Shown: positions 10,580-20,112, counted from the stretch's first letter. The stretch: 61,906 nt of DNA from Nitrospinota bacterium (GCA_016217735.1 JACRGQ010000033.1:1-61906); one strand, 5' to 3'. A program made the numbers and translations. The notes: generated by a model from the sequence alone, not told the origin.

Positions 10580-11640
10580 TAGATTTTCGCCGCCCGGTTC
10601 AGCAGGGCGTGGTCGGCCAGCACCAGCGCCATCATCGCTTCCGCCACCGGCACCGCGCGGGGGCAGATGCAGGGGTCGTGACGCCCCTCCACGCTCACTT
10701 TGCGGCTGAACCCGTTTTTGTCGACGGCGTCCTGCTCCTTGAGTATCGAGGGGGTCGGCTTGACCGCGATGCGGACGACGATGGTATCGCCGTTGGAAAT
10801 GCCGCCGAGGATGCCCCCCGCGTTGTTGGTGCGGAAAACAACTTTGCCGTCGCCGTTCAACTCAATCGGGTCGTTATGCAGGCTTCCGCGCATCGAGGCG
10901 CATTTGAAGCCGCTGCCGATCTCCACCCCTTTCACCGCGTTGATGCCCATCATCGCGGCGGCGATATCGGCGTTCAGCTTGCCGTACACCGGCGCGCCCA
11001 GCCCCGGCGGCGCGTTTTCGGCGATGATCTCCACGATGCCGCCGACGGAATCCCCTTCTTTCCGCACTTCGTCTATCAGCGCGATCATCTTCGCGGCGGC
11101 CGCCGCGTCCGGCGCGCGGACGATGTTGTTCTCGATTTCGGTCTCATCGAAATTTTCTATTTTGATGCCGCCTATCTGGACGGTGTACCCGGTGATCCAT
11201 ATCTCCGGGATGATCTTGCGGGCGATGGCCCCCGCCGCCACGCGCACCGCCGTTTCACGCGCGCTGCTCCGCCCGCCGCCGCGGTAATCGCGGATATCGT
11301 ACTTCGCGTCGAGGGTGTAATCGGCGTGGCCGGGCCGCCAGATGTTTTTGATGGCGTCGTAGTGCCCGGCGTTCCTGTCCACGTTTTCGATGATGAAGCC
11401 GATGGGGGCGCCGGTGGTGCGCCCTTCAAAGACCCCGGAGAGTATCTTCACGGCATCCGGCTCCTTCCGCTGCGTGCTGACGCGGCTCTGCCCCGGCTTG
11501 CGGCGGTCAAGCTCCTTTTGCAGGTCGGCTTCGGCCAGCGCGATTCCCGCCGGCACGCCGTCCAACACCCCGCCGATGGCGGAGCCGTGCGATTCCCCCC
11601 AGCTCGTCAGGCGCAATAGCCGTCCAAAACTGTTGTTCAT
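10579..11640 (-). CDS. aroC: Chorismate synthase
   Basis: It makes chorismate from 5-enolpyruvylshikimate-3-phosphate using reduced FMN, the last shikimate step. It has 353 residues. Visible are the family start NSFGRLLRLTSWGESHG, GRTTGAPIGFII, HADYTLDAKYDIRDYRGGGR and a C-terminal RHDPCICPRAVPVAEAM signature. It begins by ATGA overlap with aroK. Its product feeds TrpE at the left edge of the window. Confidence 0.97.
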   Translation of the reverse strand: MNNSFGRLLRLTSWGESHGSAIGGVLDGVPAGIALAEADLQKELDRRKPGQSRVSTQRKEPDAVKILSGVFEGRTTGAPIGFIIENVDRNAGHYDAIKNIWRPGHADYTLDAKYDIRDYRGGGRSSARETAVRVAAGAIARKIIPEIWITGYTVQIGGIKIENFDETEIENNIVRAPDAAAAAKMIALIDEVRKEGDSVGGIVEIIAENAPPGLGAPVYGKLNADIAAAMMGINAVKGVEIGSGFKCASMRGSLHNDPIELNGDGKVVFRTNNAGGILGGISNGDTIVVRIAVKPTPSILKEQDAVDKNGFSRKVSVEGRHDPCICPRAVPVAEAMMALVLADHALLNRAAKI

Positions 11641-12179
11641 TGTTCCCCCTCCATCCTGTGCATGATTTGCGCGGCCACTTCGCCGGGCGTCCGCGCGCCG
11701 CTGTTCTCCACGGTGATATCGGCGATTTTTCCGTACACCGGCGTCCGCTGTTTATAAAGCGTGTTGAACGTGCGGCGCGGATTCTCCCTGTCGAAAAACG
11801 GCGGTATCCCTTTCTCCACGATCCGCGCGAAAAGCACGTTCCGCTTCGCTTTCAGGTATACGAAGCGGGCGTTCTTGAACAGCGCCTTGCTGAACGCGGG
11901 GTTCAGCGGCGACGCGCCGCCGAGCGAGACCACCACCTTCTTCATCCGCGCGGTTTTTTTCAGCGCGTTTCCTTCCATTTTCAGAAAATACTCCCGCCCG
12001 TGCTTCTTGAAAATGGCGCGCACGCCGCTTTTCCGCCCCCCTTTGGCGTGGGCGGCCTCTATCACCGCGTCGACATCGACGAAGGTGAAGCCGCACTGTT
12101 TCGCCAGCCGCTTCCCCACGCTGCTCTTGCCGCTCCCCTTGAAGCCGGCCAGCACAATCCTGTCGTATTTCTTCTTCAT
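11637..12179 (-). CDS. aroK: Shikimate kinase
   Basis: It phosphorylates shikimate at the 3-hydroxyl. It has 180 residues. The P-loop GFKGSGKSS is at residues 12-20, then FVDVDAVIE carries the shikimate-binding Asp pair, and VVSLGGASPLN corresponds to the usual LGGG segment with one Gly replaced by Ala. A longer reading to 12212 exists inside the glycosyltransferase gene; the ATG at 12179 overlaps that gene's stop by 4 bases. aroK-aroC is a common pairing, while coupling to a GT39-like gene upstream is less so. Confidence 0.9.
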   Translation of the reverse strand: MKKKYDRIVLAGFKGSGKSSVGKRLAKQCGFTFVDVDAVIEAAHAKGGRKSGVRAIFKKHGREYFLKMEGNALKKTARMKKVVVSLGGASPLNPAFSKALFKNARFVYLKAKRNVLFARIVEKGIPPFFDRENPRRTFNTLYKQRTPVYGKIADITVENSGARTPGEVAAQIMHRMEGEQ

Positions 12180-13654
12180 AATCCGTTCAGTCCGCTCCGG
12201 TAATTGTAGCACCGGTAAAGGGCAAAACGGCGTATCAGCTCGCCGCGCCGGATGATTTCGATCTCCCGCGCCTTTTCCACCCGCTCGAACACGCCGTTCA
12301 GCCGCGCGCTCTCGTCGCGCGAGAGTTCGGCCAGGTAAAAGGCGTTTTTGCCCGTCAGGGTATCCGGCGGCGGCTGGTACATGAAGCGGGTGGCGTTCCC
12401 CGGCCCGAACATATACGGCGTCAGGTGCGGGCTGGTGTAAAAGGTCATGAGCGTGGCGGTCTGAAAGCGGTCGCCGATGACGAATGTGGCATCGAAGTTT
12501 TTCCGCTCATCGTCGATGGCGGCGGCGAGCTGTTTCCACCCGTAAATGCGGCGGCTGATCTCGAACCGCTTCGGGTGCGGGATGATGGGATCGACGATCT
12601 GCACATGGAAGAGCGCCACCAGCAGCGCCGCCAGCGCGATGGAGCCGCGCCAGAGTATTTGCGCACGCGAACGGTCCCATTTTTCCGCCATTATGCCGGC
12701 CTGCGCCAGCAGCGGCAGGAAACCGAGAATCGGCCAGTTTCCCTCCACCGTGGCGCGGAACGAATTCAAGGTGAAAAAGCCGAGCGTCGGCAGCGCGAAG
12801 GCGAAGAGAAACAGATGCGGCTCCTTGTCCTCCGGCGGCAGGTGCGTGGCGAAGCCGTCTTTCAGCAGGCGGAGCGCCCCGGCGACAAGGAAGAAAAAAA
12901 GGCCGATGGACCAGGCCGCCGCCTGCATCCCGATGAAATCGAGGAAATGTTTCAGGCCGGATTCTTCGGAAGCCGCCAGCCCGTGCCGCCCCTGAAAAGC
13001 GAACGAGGCCCAATGGTTTTGGGCGTTCCAGACGATGACCGGGCTGAAGACGATGAAGGCGGCCAGCGCGGCGAGGTATGGGTGCGGCCTCAGCAGCCAG
13101 TGCCGCCGCCGCGGCGTAAGGAAAAGATAGAGGAATGCGCCGGGGAAAAAAAATACGGCGGTGTATTTGGAAAGCATGGCCAGCCCCACCGCCGCCCCCG
13201 CCGCGCACCAGCGGAGCGGCGCGCGCTCTTCGTGCTCCGTGGCGTCGAGGAAAAGCAGCAGCGCAAGGAGGTAGAACGGCACCAGCGGTGTGTCGGGAGA
13301 GATGATGAGCCCCCCCGCGCAGAAGATGAGCGCGAGGTTGGCTATCCAGACGGCGGCAAGGCCCGCTTTTTCATCGCCGGAAAGTTTTACCGTGAGGCGG
13401 AAGAGGAGCCACGAACTGGCCGCCGCCCCCAGCACGCTGCCGAGCCGGACGAAAAATTCGCCGTTGCCGAACAGCGTGGTGAGCCAGATCGTCACCGCCA
13501 CCATCGGCGGGTGGTCGTAGTAGCTTAAAGAAAGATGGCGGCTCCAGACCCAGTAGTAGCCCTCGTCCAGCGCCAGTTCGAACGAGCCGGACGCGGCGAG
13601 GCGGAGCGCGGTGAAGCTGGCGATGGTCCAGAAAACTTTTTGGCGGATATTCAC
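12176..13654 (-). CDS. GT39/ArnT-like membrane glycosyltransferase
   Basis: A 492-residue polytopic protein of the PMT_2 (ArnT-like) type, which moves a sugar from an undecaprenyl-phosphate donor to an extracytoplasmic acceptor. The first loop has LALDEGYYWVWSRH (Asp30-Glu31) followed by YYDHPP (45-50), the catalytic-loop pattern of this family. About ten further hydrophobic segments follow. The start is GTG at 13654 with no evident Shine-Dalgarno. It leads the operon with aroK and aroC. Whether it modifies lipid A, protein or another glycan cannot be told. Confidence 0.85.
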   Translation of the reverse strand: MNIRQKVFWTIASFTALRLAASGSFELALDEGYYWVWSRHLSLSYYDHPPMVAVTIWLTTLFGNGEFFVRLGSVLGAAASSWLLFRLTVKLSGDEKAGLAAVWIANLALIFCAGGLIISPDTPLVPFYLLALLLFLDATEHEERAPLRWCAAGAAVGLAMLSKYTAVFFFPGAFLYLFLTPRRRHWLLRPHPYLAALAAFIVFSPVIVWNAQNHWASFAFQGRHGLAASEESGLKHFLDFIGMQAAAWSIGLFFFLVAGALRLLKDGFATHLPPEDKEPHLFLFAFALPTLGFFTLNSFRATVEGNWPILGFLPLLAQAGIMAEKWDRSRAQILWRGSIALAALLVALFHVQIVDPIIPHPKRFEISRRIYGWKQLAAAIDDERKNFDATFVIGDRFQTATLMTFYTSPHLTPYMFGPGNATRFMYQPPPDTLTGKNAFYLAELSRDESARLNGVFERVEKAREIEIIRRGELIRRFALYRCYNYRSGLNGL

Positions 13655-13690
13655 CGGATGGAGGACGATAGCGTACGGATGTTCTGCCTG

Positions 13691-13840
13691 TCATCCTGAG
13701 CCGAAGGCGAAGGATCTCTTTCCGGAAAGGGATTCTTCGCTACGCCCACCCTTGAAGGGCGCTTCCACGGCGGTTTGTACGCGGCTGGCTCCGCAAGCTT
13801 CGCCGCCGCATTCTTATTCCGCCGCTCCCTCAGAATGACA
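13691..13840. repeat. Palindromic intergenic repeat, family 1 (long copy)
   Basis: It begins tcatcctgagcc and ends ctcagaatgaca, inverted arms of the same sequence, with tttccggaaagggattcttcgc inside. It shares ccgcaagcttcgccgccgca with the sequence upstream of the copy at 27387. It fills the 212-bp gap between the SH3-domain gene and the GT39-like gene. Confidence 0.75.
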
Positions 13841-13866
13841 TGCATTAAATATTTTTCGATACCCTG

Positions 13867-14436
13867 TTATTTATCGCTTTTCTTTTTGTCGGACTTGGCG
13901 TGTTTGGCGGATTTCTTTTTGGATTTCCCCTCGCCTTTTTTCTCCGATTTTTTATCGGCTTTCACGTCGGCCTTGGTTTCGCTTTTTTTCTCGGCCTGCT
14001 TTTCGCCCTTCCAAATTCCCTTGTCGGCTATCCAGCCGGTCTCGCCGTCCGGGTCGGTCACTTTGTGCCACCCTTCCTTCGATTCCGCGATCTTGAAGGT
14101 GTAGTTTTTCGGGGCCTGGTAGAGCACGCGGCTGTTGGTATCGGCCGATTCATACACGCTGACGATCTCGGCGGTGACGATGGCGGCGTTGTCTTTGCCG
14201 ATGCCGGAGTCGTGTATCCAGCCCACGTCCCCTTCCACGTCGCGCACGGCGTACCATGTTTCGTATTTCGCCAGCACCTCGAAGGGGGTGTACATCCGGG
14301 GGCGCCAGAGCACCGTGTAGCCGGTGGCGGGGCCGCTGCGGATTTTCGATTCCTTGTTGTTGACCATCACCGATTCCGCATGCGCGGCGGATGCGAGGAA
14401 CACCATGAACGCGAGCGCGTAACGAACAATTCTCAT
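13867..14436 (-). CDS. Exported protein with two bacterial SH3 domains and a Lys-rich tail
   Basis: It has 189 residues. A signal peptide (MRIVRYALAFMVFLASAAHA) precedes two SH3-like repeats. The first covers about 22-80 (KIRSGPATGYTVLWR, VEGDVGWIHDSG) and the second about 85-143 (SVYESADTNSRVLY, DGETGWIADKG). The last 45 residues are almost all Lys, Ser, Glu and Ala, a flexible basic tail that could bind polyanions such as teichuronic-like or nucleic polymers. SH3b domains typically bind peptidoglycan or protein partners in the envelope. The ATG overlaps the metG stop by 4 bases. Function unknown. Confidence 0.85.
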   Translation of the reverse strand: MRIVRYALAFMVFLASAAHAESVMVNNKESKIRSGPATGYTVLWRPRMYTPFEVLAKYETWYAVRDVEGDVGWIHDSGIGKDNAAIVTAEIVSVYESADTNSRVLYQAPKNYTFKIAESKEGWHKVTDPDGETGWIADKGIWKGEKQAEKKSETKADVKADKKSEKKGEGKSKKKSAKHAKSDKKKSDK

Positions 14437-16361
14437 TTTACCTTTATACCTCCCTGTACCGTTTCCCAGGTTCCACAGAGCACCAGTCTACCCCCATCGT
14501 TGGCCGCGAGCAACATCCCGTGCGATTCCACCCCCATCAGCGTGGCGGGCTTCAGATTCGCCACCATCACCACGTTCTTGCCGATAATATCCTCCGGCTT
14601 GTAGCTCTGCGCGATACCGGCCACCACCTGCCGTTGCTCGAAGCCCAGGTCAACGCTGAGCTTGAGCAGCTTGCTGCTTTTCGGCACCGGCTCGGCGTGC
14701 AAAACCTTGGCGGTGCGCAGGTCTATCTTCATGAAATCGTCGATGGTTATCTGCGGGGCCAGCGGCACTGCGGGCGCGGCCGGAGCCGCCGCCGTTTCGC
14801 CACTCTTGGGGGTGAGCATAGCCATTATCTCCTTTGCTTTGTCTTTTTCGATGCGGGGGAAAAGCGCCTCGCCGGTGGTTATCTTGGTGCCGGGCTTCAG
14901 GCCGCCCCATTCAAGAGTGCCAATATCAGCAAGGCCCAATTTCTTTGCAAGCCGTTCAGTAGCCTCTGGCATGAATGGTTCGATCATCGCACCTATGATA
15001 CGCACAGCCTCTGCGGATGCGTACAGCACATCATCAAGTAATTCTTTATCCGCTTCGTTTTTTGCCAACGTCCACGGGGCGTTTTTCACGATGAAGCGGT
15101 TCGTCTCGTCGCATAATTGGGTCATATGAAATAATGCCCGGTTAAAAGCACATTCGCGTTCCATGTTGAGCTTATAGTCTTGCCGCTTTACACCGACTGT
15201 GCCGCCTATAAAGCGTTTGATTGGGCCAGTATTACTCGGTGTTGGTATCAGACTACCCCGATATTTTTCTATCATCATAAGAGTGCGGGACACGAGATTT
15301 CCAAGGTTATTCGCTAAATCCACGTTGGTAGTGGCGATAAGTTGTGCGGCGGAAAAATCGCCGTCGAGGCCGAACGGCACTTCGCGCATCAGGAAATAGC
15401 GGAACGCATCCGCCCCCACCGCATCCGCCGCCACGCCGGGGGCGACCACGTTGCCGAGCGACTTGCTCATCTTTTTTCCGTCCACCGTCCACCAGCCGTG
15501 CGCGAATATTTTTTTCGGCAGGTCCAGTTCCAGCGCCATCAGCATGGTGCTCCAATAAACGGCGTGGGTGGTGAGGATGTCCTTGCCGATTAGATGTACG
15601 GCGGCGGGCCAAAACTTTTTGAATCGTTCTCCGCCGGGATAATCCAGCGCGGAAATGTAATTGACCAGCGCGTCAAACCAAACGTAGGCGACGTAGTCGC
15701 GGTCGAACGGAAGCTCTATCCCCCACGGCAGGCGCGATTTGGGGCGGCTGATGCAGAGATCGCCCAGCGGTTTTTGGAGGAAGCCAAGCACCTCGTTGCG
15801 GCGCGAGTCGGGCGCGATAAAATCGGCATTGGCCTTAATGTGGTCAATCAGCCGCTGCTGGTACGAACCCATCTTGAAGAAATAGTTTTTCTCGCGTATC
15901 TGATCCACCTTGCGGCCACAGTCGGGGCAGTTGCCGTCTTTCAGGTCTTTCTCCGTCCAGAAGCGTTCGTCCGGCACGCAGTACCACCCCTCGTAGTCGG
16001 CGGCGTAGATGAGTTCTTTTTCCTTTAGCGTTTTCAGGGCAAGCTGAACTTTGGTTGTGTGGCGCGGCTGGGTGGTGCGGATGAAATCGTCGTTGGTGAT
16101 GCCCAGCCTGGGCCAGAGGTCTTCAAAGACCTTGGCATGCCTGTCCACGTACTCTTGGATCGGCTCGCCCGTTTTTTTCGCGGCCTGCTCGGCCTTTTGG
16201 CCGTGCTCGTCGGTGCCGGTGAGGAAGAAAACATTATCTTTGCCGAGGAGTTTACGGTGGTAGCGGGCCAGCACGTCGGCCGCCACGGTGGTGTATGCGT
16301 GGCCGAGGTGCGGCACGTCGTTGACGTAGTAGATGGGGGTGGTTATGTAAAACCGTTTCAT
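14433..16361 (-). CDS. metG: Methionyl-tRNA synthetase
   Basis: A class I synthetase charging tRNA-Met. It has 642 residues. The HIGH-type motif appears as HLGHAYTT near the N-terminus. The connective peptide has CPDCGRKVDQIREKNYFFKM, with only one CxxC pair obvious. The KMSKS loop is KKMSKSLGNVV. The C-terminal 110 residues form an EMAP-II-like tRNA-binding OB fold (KIDLRTAKVLHAEPV, GIAQSYKPEDIIGKNVVMVANL). It lies downstream of holB-ricT, a neighbourhood also known from Firmicutes. Confidence 0.96.
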   Translation of the reverse strand: MKRFYITTPIYYVNDVPHLGHAYTTVAADVLARYHRKLLGKDNVFFLTGTDEHGQKAEQAAKKTGEPIQEYVDRHAKVFEDLWPRLGITNDDFIRTTQPRHTTKVQLALKTLKEKELIYAADYEGWYCVPDERFWTEKDLKDGNCPDCGRKVDQIREKNYFFKMGSYQQRLIDHIKANADFIAPDSRRNEVLGFLQKPLGDLCISRPKSRLPWGIELPFDRDYVAYVWFDALVNYISALDYPGGERFKKFWPAAVHLIGKDILTTHAVYWSTMLMALELDLPKKIFAHGWWTVDGKKMSKSLGNVVAPGVAADAVGADAFRYFLMREVPFGLDGDFSAAQLIATTNVDLANNLGNLVSRTLMMIEKYRGSLIPTPSNTGPIKRFIGGTVGVKRQDYKLNMERECAFNRALFHMTQLCDETNRFIVKNAPWTLAKNEADKELLDDVLYASAEAVRIIGAMIEPFMPEATERLAKKLGLADIGTLEWGGLKPGTKITTGEALFPRIEKDKAKEIMAMLTPKSGETAAAPAAPAVPLAPQITIDDFMKIDLRTAKVLHAEPVPKSSKLLKLSVDLGFEQRQVVAGIAQSYKPEDIIGKNVVMVANLKPATLMGVESHGMLLAANDGGRLVLCGTWETVQGGIKVK

Positions 16362-16395
16362 AGTTTTCCGCAGATGTTAAGGGTGGGGAGCGGCG

Positions 16396-17493
16396 CTATT
16401 CCGCCGCCGGTTCCCCGTTGGAACCGTTCTCGCCGCCATTTTCCCCGTGCTCTTCCAGTTCTTTAATAAGCTGTTCGGGGGGGAGGTCTTTTTCCGCTTG
16501 CGGGGGGCGCGGCGGTTGTCCTTCACGCGGCGGCTGTTCCTCGCGCGGCGGACGGGGGCCGCGGTCCCTGTCCCTGTCCCTGTTGTCGCGGTCGCGCCGT
16601 TTGCCGTCCTGCTGCTGTGGCGGGCCGCCCGGCCTTTTCTGCTGCTGTTGCTGCGGCGGGAAGGCAAGCTGCACCTGCGCCGCTTCAAAGACCATGATCC
16701 CCTTTTCCCCTTCCACAATCACGGTGACGCGCTGGCGGAGGAAATCCGCCACCAGCACCTTGCCGCGCCCTTCGGGGGTGATGACCGTTTTGCCGGTGCG
16801 GGGAACGATCTTCTGCATTTCCTTGTAGAAATCCTGCTCGTAGGTGAGGCAGCACATCAGCCTGCCGCAGACGCCGGAGATTTTCACCGGATTGAGCGAG
16901 AGGTTCTGATCCTTTGCCATCTTGATGGAGACCGGCGCGAAATCCGCCAGGAACGAGCTGCAGCAGAGCTTAACGCCGCAGATGCCGTGGCCGCCAAGCT
17001 GCTTGGCCTCGTCGCGCACGCCGACCTGCCGCATCTCTATCCGGACGTTGCATTCGGCGGCGAGCTGTTTCACCATTTCGCGGAAGTCCACCCGGTCTTC
17101 GGAGGTGAAGTAGATGATGGCCCGCTTTTCGTCGAAGGTCACCTCCACCTGGGAGAGCTTCATCCTGATCCTTTGCTCTTTTATTTTCTGGCGGGCGCCG
17201 CGGTAAATCTCTTTTTCCTTTTCGATGTTGCGCTTGTCCACCTCGATGTCGCGCGGGCTGGCCTTGCGCAGCACGTTGCGGAGCTGCTTGTGGCAGCGGC
17301 GTCCTTCGGCCCTGATGCGGGAGCGGTTCACCGTGCCGATGCAGGGGCCCCGTTCGGTATCCACCACGCAGGCATCCCCCACCCGCAGGTCGAGATGATT
17401 GCAGCGGAACTCCGCGGCGCGCGCGCTGTGGCGGAAGGTCACCCCGACGGTGAAGTCGTTTTCAATCAGTTGTGTTTCCAAGCGGGTATCCAT
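16396..17493 (-). CDS. PSP1-domain protein, RicT/YaaT-like, with disordered C-terminal tail
   Basis: It has 365 residues. The first 265 or so form the PSP1 region, with conserved cysteines in GGHGICGVKLCCSSFL and GVCGRLMCCLTYEQDFY. In Bacillus, RicT (YaaT) belongs to an Fe-S complex affecting RNA processing and development. The final 100 residues are Gln/Pro/Arg/Glu-rich with an RDRDRD run, predicted disordered and absent from the Bacillus protein. Its start lies inside the end of holB (32-nt overlap) and metG follows. Its role in Gram-negatives is not settled; the assignment is to the family only. Confidence 0.86.
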   Translation of the reverse strand: MDTRLETQLIENDFTVGVTFRHSARAAEFRCNHLDLRVGDACVVDTERGPCIGTVNRSRIRAEGRRCHKQLRNVLRKASPRDIEVDKRNIEKEKEIYRGARQKIKEQRIRMKLSQVEVTFDEKRAIIYFTSEDRVDFREMVKQLAAECNVRIEMRQVGVRDEAKQLGGHGICGVKLCCSSFLADFAPVSIKMAKDQNLSLNPVKISGVCGRLMCCLTYEQDFYKEMQKIVPRTGKTVITPEGRGKVLVADFLRQRVTVIVEGEKGIMVFEAAQVQLAFPPQQQQQKRPGGPPQQQDGKRRDRDNRDRDRDRGPRPPREEQPPREGQPPRPPQAEKDLPPEQLIKELEEHGENGGENGSNGEPAAE

Positions 17494-18529
17494 ATTTAAT
17501 TATCGATTGCACGTTAAAAAGCAAGGCTTCCAGGTACAGCTGTACATTCGGGTTGAAGACCAGTTGCGGCCTCGCCGCCAATATGGCGTCGAAGCCGTCC
17601 ATCACCCGTTCATCCGGAATGCCGTTATAAGTCTTTACAATATCATCATTTGCGCCCGATGACACGCCCAAAGCGCTCCGCTGCGCCATCCGCAGGGTTT
17701 CGAGTATCCGTTCCAGCAGGGCCGGGATGTCCGCGCGGCGTTCCTTCCAGCTTTCGGCGAAGCGGATAATCGCCTCCGGCGCCAGCTCCGGCAGCATCGC
17801 CGTCAACTCGCGCGCGGCGGCGTCTATCTCCTTCATTTTTTCCATCCCCCCGCCGCGCGCCGTGCCGGGGCACCCCTCGGCAAGCCGGGCCAGGCGCAAC
17901 GCCTCGTTCGGCAAGGTTCCCAGCGTTTCTTCCAGCAGCGGGGCGAGCTTTTCGGGGGGCATCGGCACAAAACGTATCTGGCGGCAGCGCGAGACGATGG
18001 TCGGCAGCAGCCCGGCCGGATTGGACGAAATGAGGATGATGACGGTATTCCCCGGCGGCTCCTCCAGCGTTTTGAGGAACGCGTTGGCGGTGGTGCGCAG
18101 TATCGTGTCGGTATCTTCCATGATGCAGACCTTGCGTCCCCCCATGTAGGATTTCAGGGAGAGGGCCGAGATGATTTTTCTCATCTCCGCCATCCGCAAA
18201 ATTTTCACGGGGTCCTTCCCCTTGGATTCCTCCAGCTCTTCCGAAAAATCGGGAAGCATATGCACCAGCGAATCTTTCACGTACACATGCACGAAATCGG
18301 GGTGGGATTTGGCGTCGACCATCTTGCAGGAGCGGCAGACGCCGCACGGCACGGTTTCGGCGCCGGAGCAGAGCAGCCCCTTGGCGAAGGCAAGCGCGGC
18401 GGTGGTTTTGCCGGTGCCGCGCGGCCCGGCGAAGAGGTAGGCGCTGGCGACCGCGCCGCGCCGCAAACTCTGGCCCAGCACGCCCAGCGCGTGCTCCTGC
18501 CCCCAAATACCGCTAAATGTCAGTTCCAT
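17462..18529 (-). CDS. holB: DNA polymerase III delta-prime subunit
   Basis: A clamp-loader AAA+ subunit of 355 residues. The P-loop is GPRGTGKTTAA, followed by a zinc-binding CGVCRSC, the Walker B-like region KVCIMEDTDTI, and the sensor LKTLEEPPGNTVIILIS with the SRC arginine-finger motif (IVSRCRQIRF). Gamma/tau is excluded by length and context. The start is 7 bases downstream of the MFS gene stop. holB-ricT adjacency supports the call. Confidence 0.9.
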   Translation of the reverse strand: MELTFSGIWGQEHALGVLGQSLRRGAVASAYLFAGPRGTGKTTAALAFAKGLLCSGAETVPCGVCRSCKMVDAKSHPDFVHVYVKDSLVHMLPDFSEELEESKGKDPVKILRMAEMRKIISALSLKSYMGGRKVCIMEDTDTILRTTANAFLKTLEEPPGNTVIILISSNPAGLLPTIVSRCRQIRFVPMPPEKLAPLLEETLGTLPNEALRLARLAEGCPGTARGGGMEKMKEIDAAARELTAMLPELAPEAIIRFAESWKERRADIPALLERILETLRMAQRSALGVSSGANDDIVKTYNGIPDERVMDGFDAILAARPQLVFNPNVQLYLEALLFNVQSIIKYGYPLGNTTD

Positions 18530-18536
18530 ATTTCGG

Positions 18537-19760
18537 CTATTGTACCGCGCCGGGCCTGCGTTGGCGCAGCGCCTTTTCGCGGTCCACCCAGCCGCTGTAG
18601 ACGGCGAAGGCGAGCGCCGAAAGCGTGGCGGTGGCCGCGCCGAAATAGAAGGTGGCGGCGGGGGAGTAGGCGTCCCACAGCCACCCGGCGATGATGCCGC
18701 TGGGCAGCATGGCGGCGCCGACCGCCGCGTTGAATATGCCGTAGGCGGTCGCCTTGTACTCCGCCGGGATGATGGTGGCGAGGTACGCTTTCTGTATCCC
18801 CTCGGTCAGCCCCATGAAGATGCCGTAGAGGGCGAAAAGAAACCAGATGGCGCGGGGGCTTTGGGCCTGCGCAAAGCCGAGGAAGAGGAGGGCGAAGAGC
18901 GCCATTCCCACGAGGATCAACCGCTTCTTGCCGTAGGTGTCGGCCATGACGCCGGCGGGGATGGCGAAAAGCGAATAGATCAGGTTGAAAAAAAGGTAGA
19001 CCACCGGGATGGTGGTGACGGGGATGCCGACATCCTGCGCGCGGAGGATCAGGAAGAAATCGCTGACGTTCCCCAGCGCGAAGAGTGTTGCGATGATGAG
19101 GAAGAGGCGGAACTTCCAATCGAAGTGTTTTGCCGAAAGCCCGGTCTTTTTCTCGCGCGGAGGGGGCGGCACGGGCACGTCCTGGATAAATATGATGATG
19201 AGCGCCACGGCGACAACGCCGGGGATAATTGACAGCCAGAAGACGAGGCGGTAGTTGTCCTGATACGCCGCGAGGAGCATGAAGGCGATAAGCGGCCCCA
19301 GCACCGCCCCGACCGTGTCCATCGCGCGGTGGAAATTGAAGGCGCGCGCGAACGAGTCGCGGTGCGTCGATTCCGCGATGATGGCGTCGCGCGGGGCGGA
19401 TCGGATTCCCTTGCCGAACCGGTCGGTGAAGCGGTAGACCATCACCTCGCCCCAGTTGTTCCCCATCGCGATGAGCGGGCGCGAGAGCACCGAGATGCCG
19501 TACCCCGCCGCCATCACCCACTTGCGGGTGCCCATCCGGTCGGAGATGTAGCCGGAAAACGCGCGCAGGACGCTGGCGGTGCTTTCGGCCACCCCCTCGA
19601 TGAAGCCGATAATGGATTTGTTCACGCCGAGCGTGTTGGCGAGGAACAGCGGGACGAGCGAATAGACCATCTCCGAGCTGATGTCCATGAACAGGCTGAC
19701 GAACCCGGCGGCATAGACGTTGCGGCCAAAGCCGCGAAAAATCCCTTTTTTCGGGGTCAT
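18537..19760 (-). CDS. Major facilitator superfamily transporter
   Basis: It has 407 residues and about 12 hydrophobic segments. The MFS loop 2-3 motif appears as GYISDRMGTRKWVM and the equivalent in the second half as AGVMADTYGKKRLILVG. RFTDRFGKGIRSAPRDAIIAES is characteristic of a bacterial subgroup annotated as generic MFS transporters. Substrate unknown. The Shine-Dalgarno AAGGAG sits about 8 nt before the ATG. It is the first gene of the run leading into holB, ricT, metG and the SH3 protein. Confidence 0.88.
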   Translation of the reverse strand: MTPKKGIFRGFGRNVYAAGFVSLFMDISSEMVYSLVPLFLANTLGVNKSIIGFIEGVAESTASVLRAFSGYISDRMGTRKWVMAAGYGISVLSRPLIAMGNNWGEVMVYRFTDRFGKGIRSAPRDAIIAESTHRDSFARAFNFHRAMDTVGAVLGPLIAFMLLAAYQDNYRLVFWLSIIPGVVAVALIIIFIQDVPVPPPPREKKTGLSAKHFDWKFRLFLIIATLFALGNVSDFFLILRAQDVGIPVTTIPVVYLFFNLIYSLFAIPAGVMADTYGKKRLILVGMALFALLFLGFAQAQSPRAIWFLFALYGIFMGLTEGIQKAYLATIIPAEYKATAYGIFNAAVGAAMLPSGIIAGWLWDAYSPAATFYFGAATATLSALAFAVYSGWVDREKALRQRRPGAVQ

Positions 19761-20112
19761 GCGGTATCTCCTTGCGGAACGGCGGGCAACTTGCCCATCT
19801 CCATTCTACCCCGTTTCCGAAATTGAAAATGATAGACGTATATGTACCGCATTGCTTTTCAGATATGTCCACGGCCAATGCCATTTCCTTGGATGTACAA
19901 AAGAGTGTGTTTCCAATTTCGATCCGGGACGAACCCGATGACGGATTTTCCGGCGTTTTCCGTGAATTGCGCTATGCGGCAAGCCACCCGTATCGAAAAG
20001 CGGCATCCAGCTTCGGAATCCGGGTTCTAGCCGTTTTTTACATCCCGCGCGGGCGGGACGGCGTACGGCGGATTAGTTGAGACTTTTCGCAATGTTCCGG
20101 TAAGATAGTGTC
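19761..20112. other. Intergenic region, no gene recognised
   Basis: A 352-bp divergent gap, AT-richer than its flanks. It holds the MFS gene's Shine-Dalgarno at one end and a promoter-like pair at the other (20077-20106). A reading of 102 codons at 19772-20080 has no recognisable domain, so I do not call it. There is a short GC-rich inverted repeat near 20044-20060 (cccgcgcgggcggg). Confidence 0.5.
20077..20106 (+). promoter_or_regulatory. Sigma-70-like promoter before the 20113 gene
   Basis: TTGAGA (20077-20082) and TAAGAT (20101-20106) are separated by 18 bp. The predicted start site falls at or next to the ATG at 20113, so the mRNA would be leaderless. Confidence 0.5.

Noticed and set aside
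19772-20080. A 102-codon plus-strand reading in the MFS-20113 gap
   Set aside because: It starts within the MFS promoter region, has no Shine-Dalgarno or domain, and overlaps other open frames equally well.
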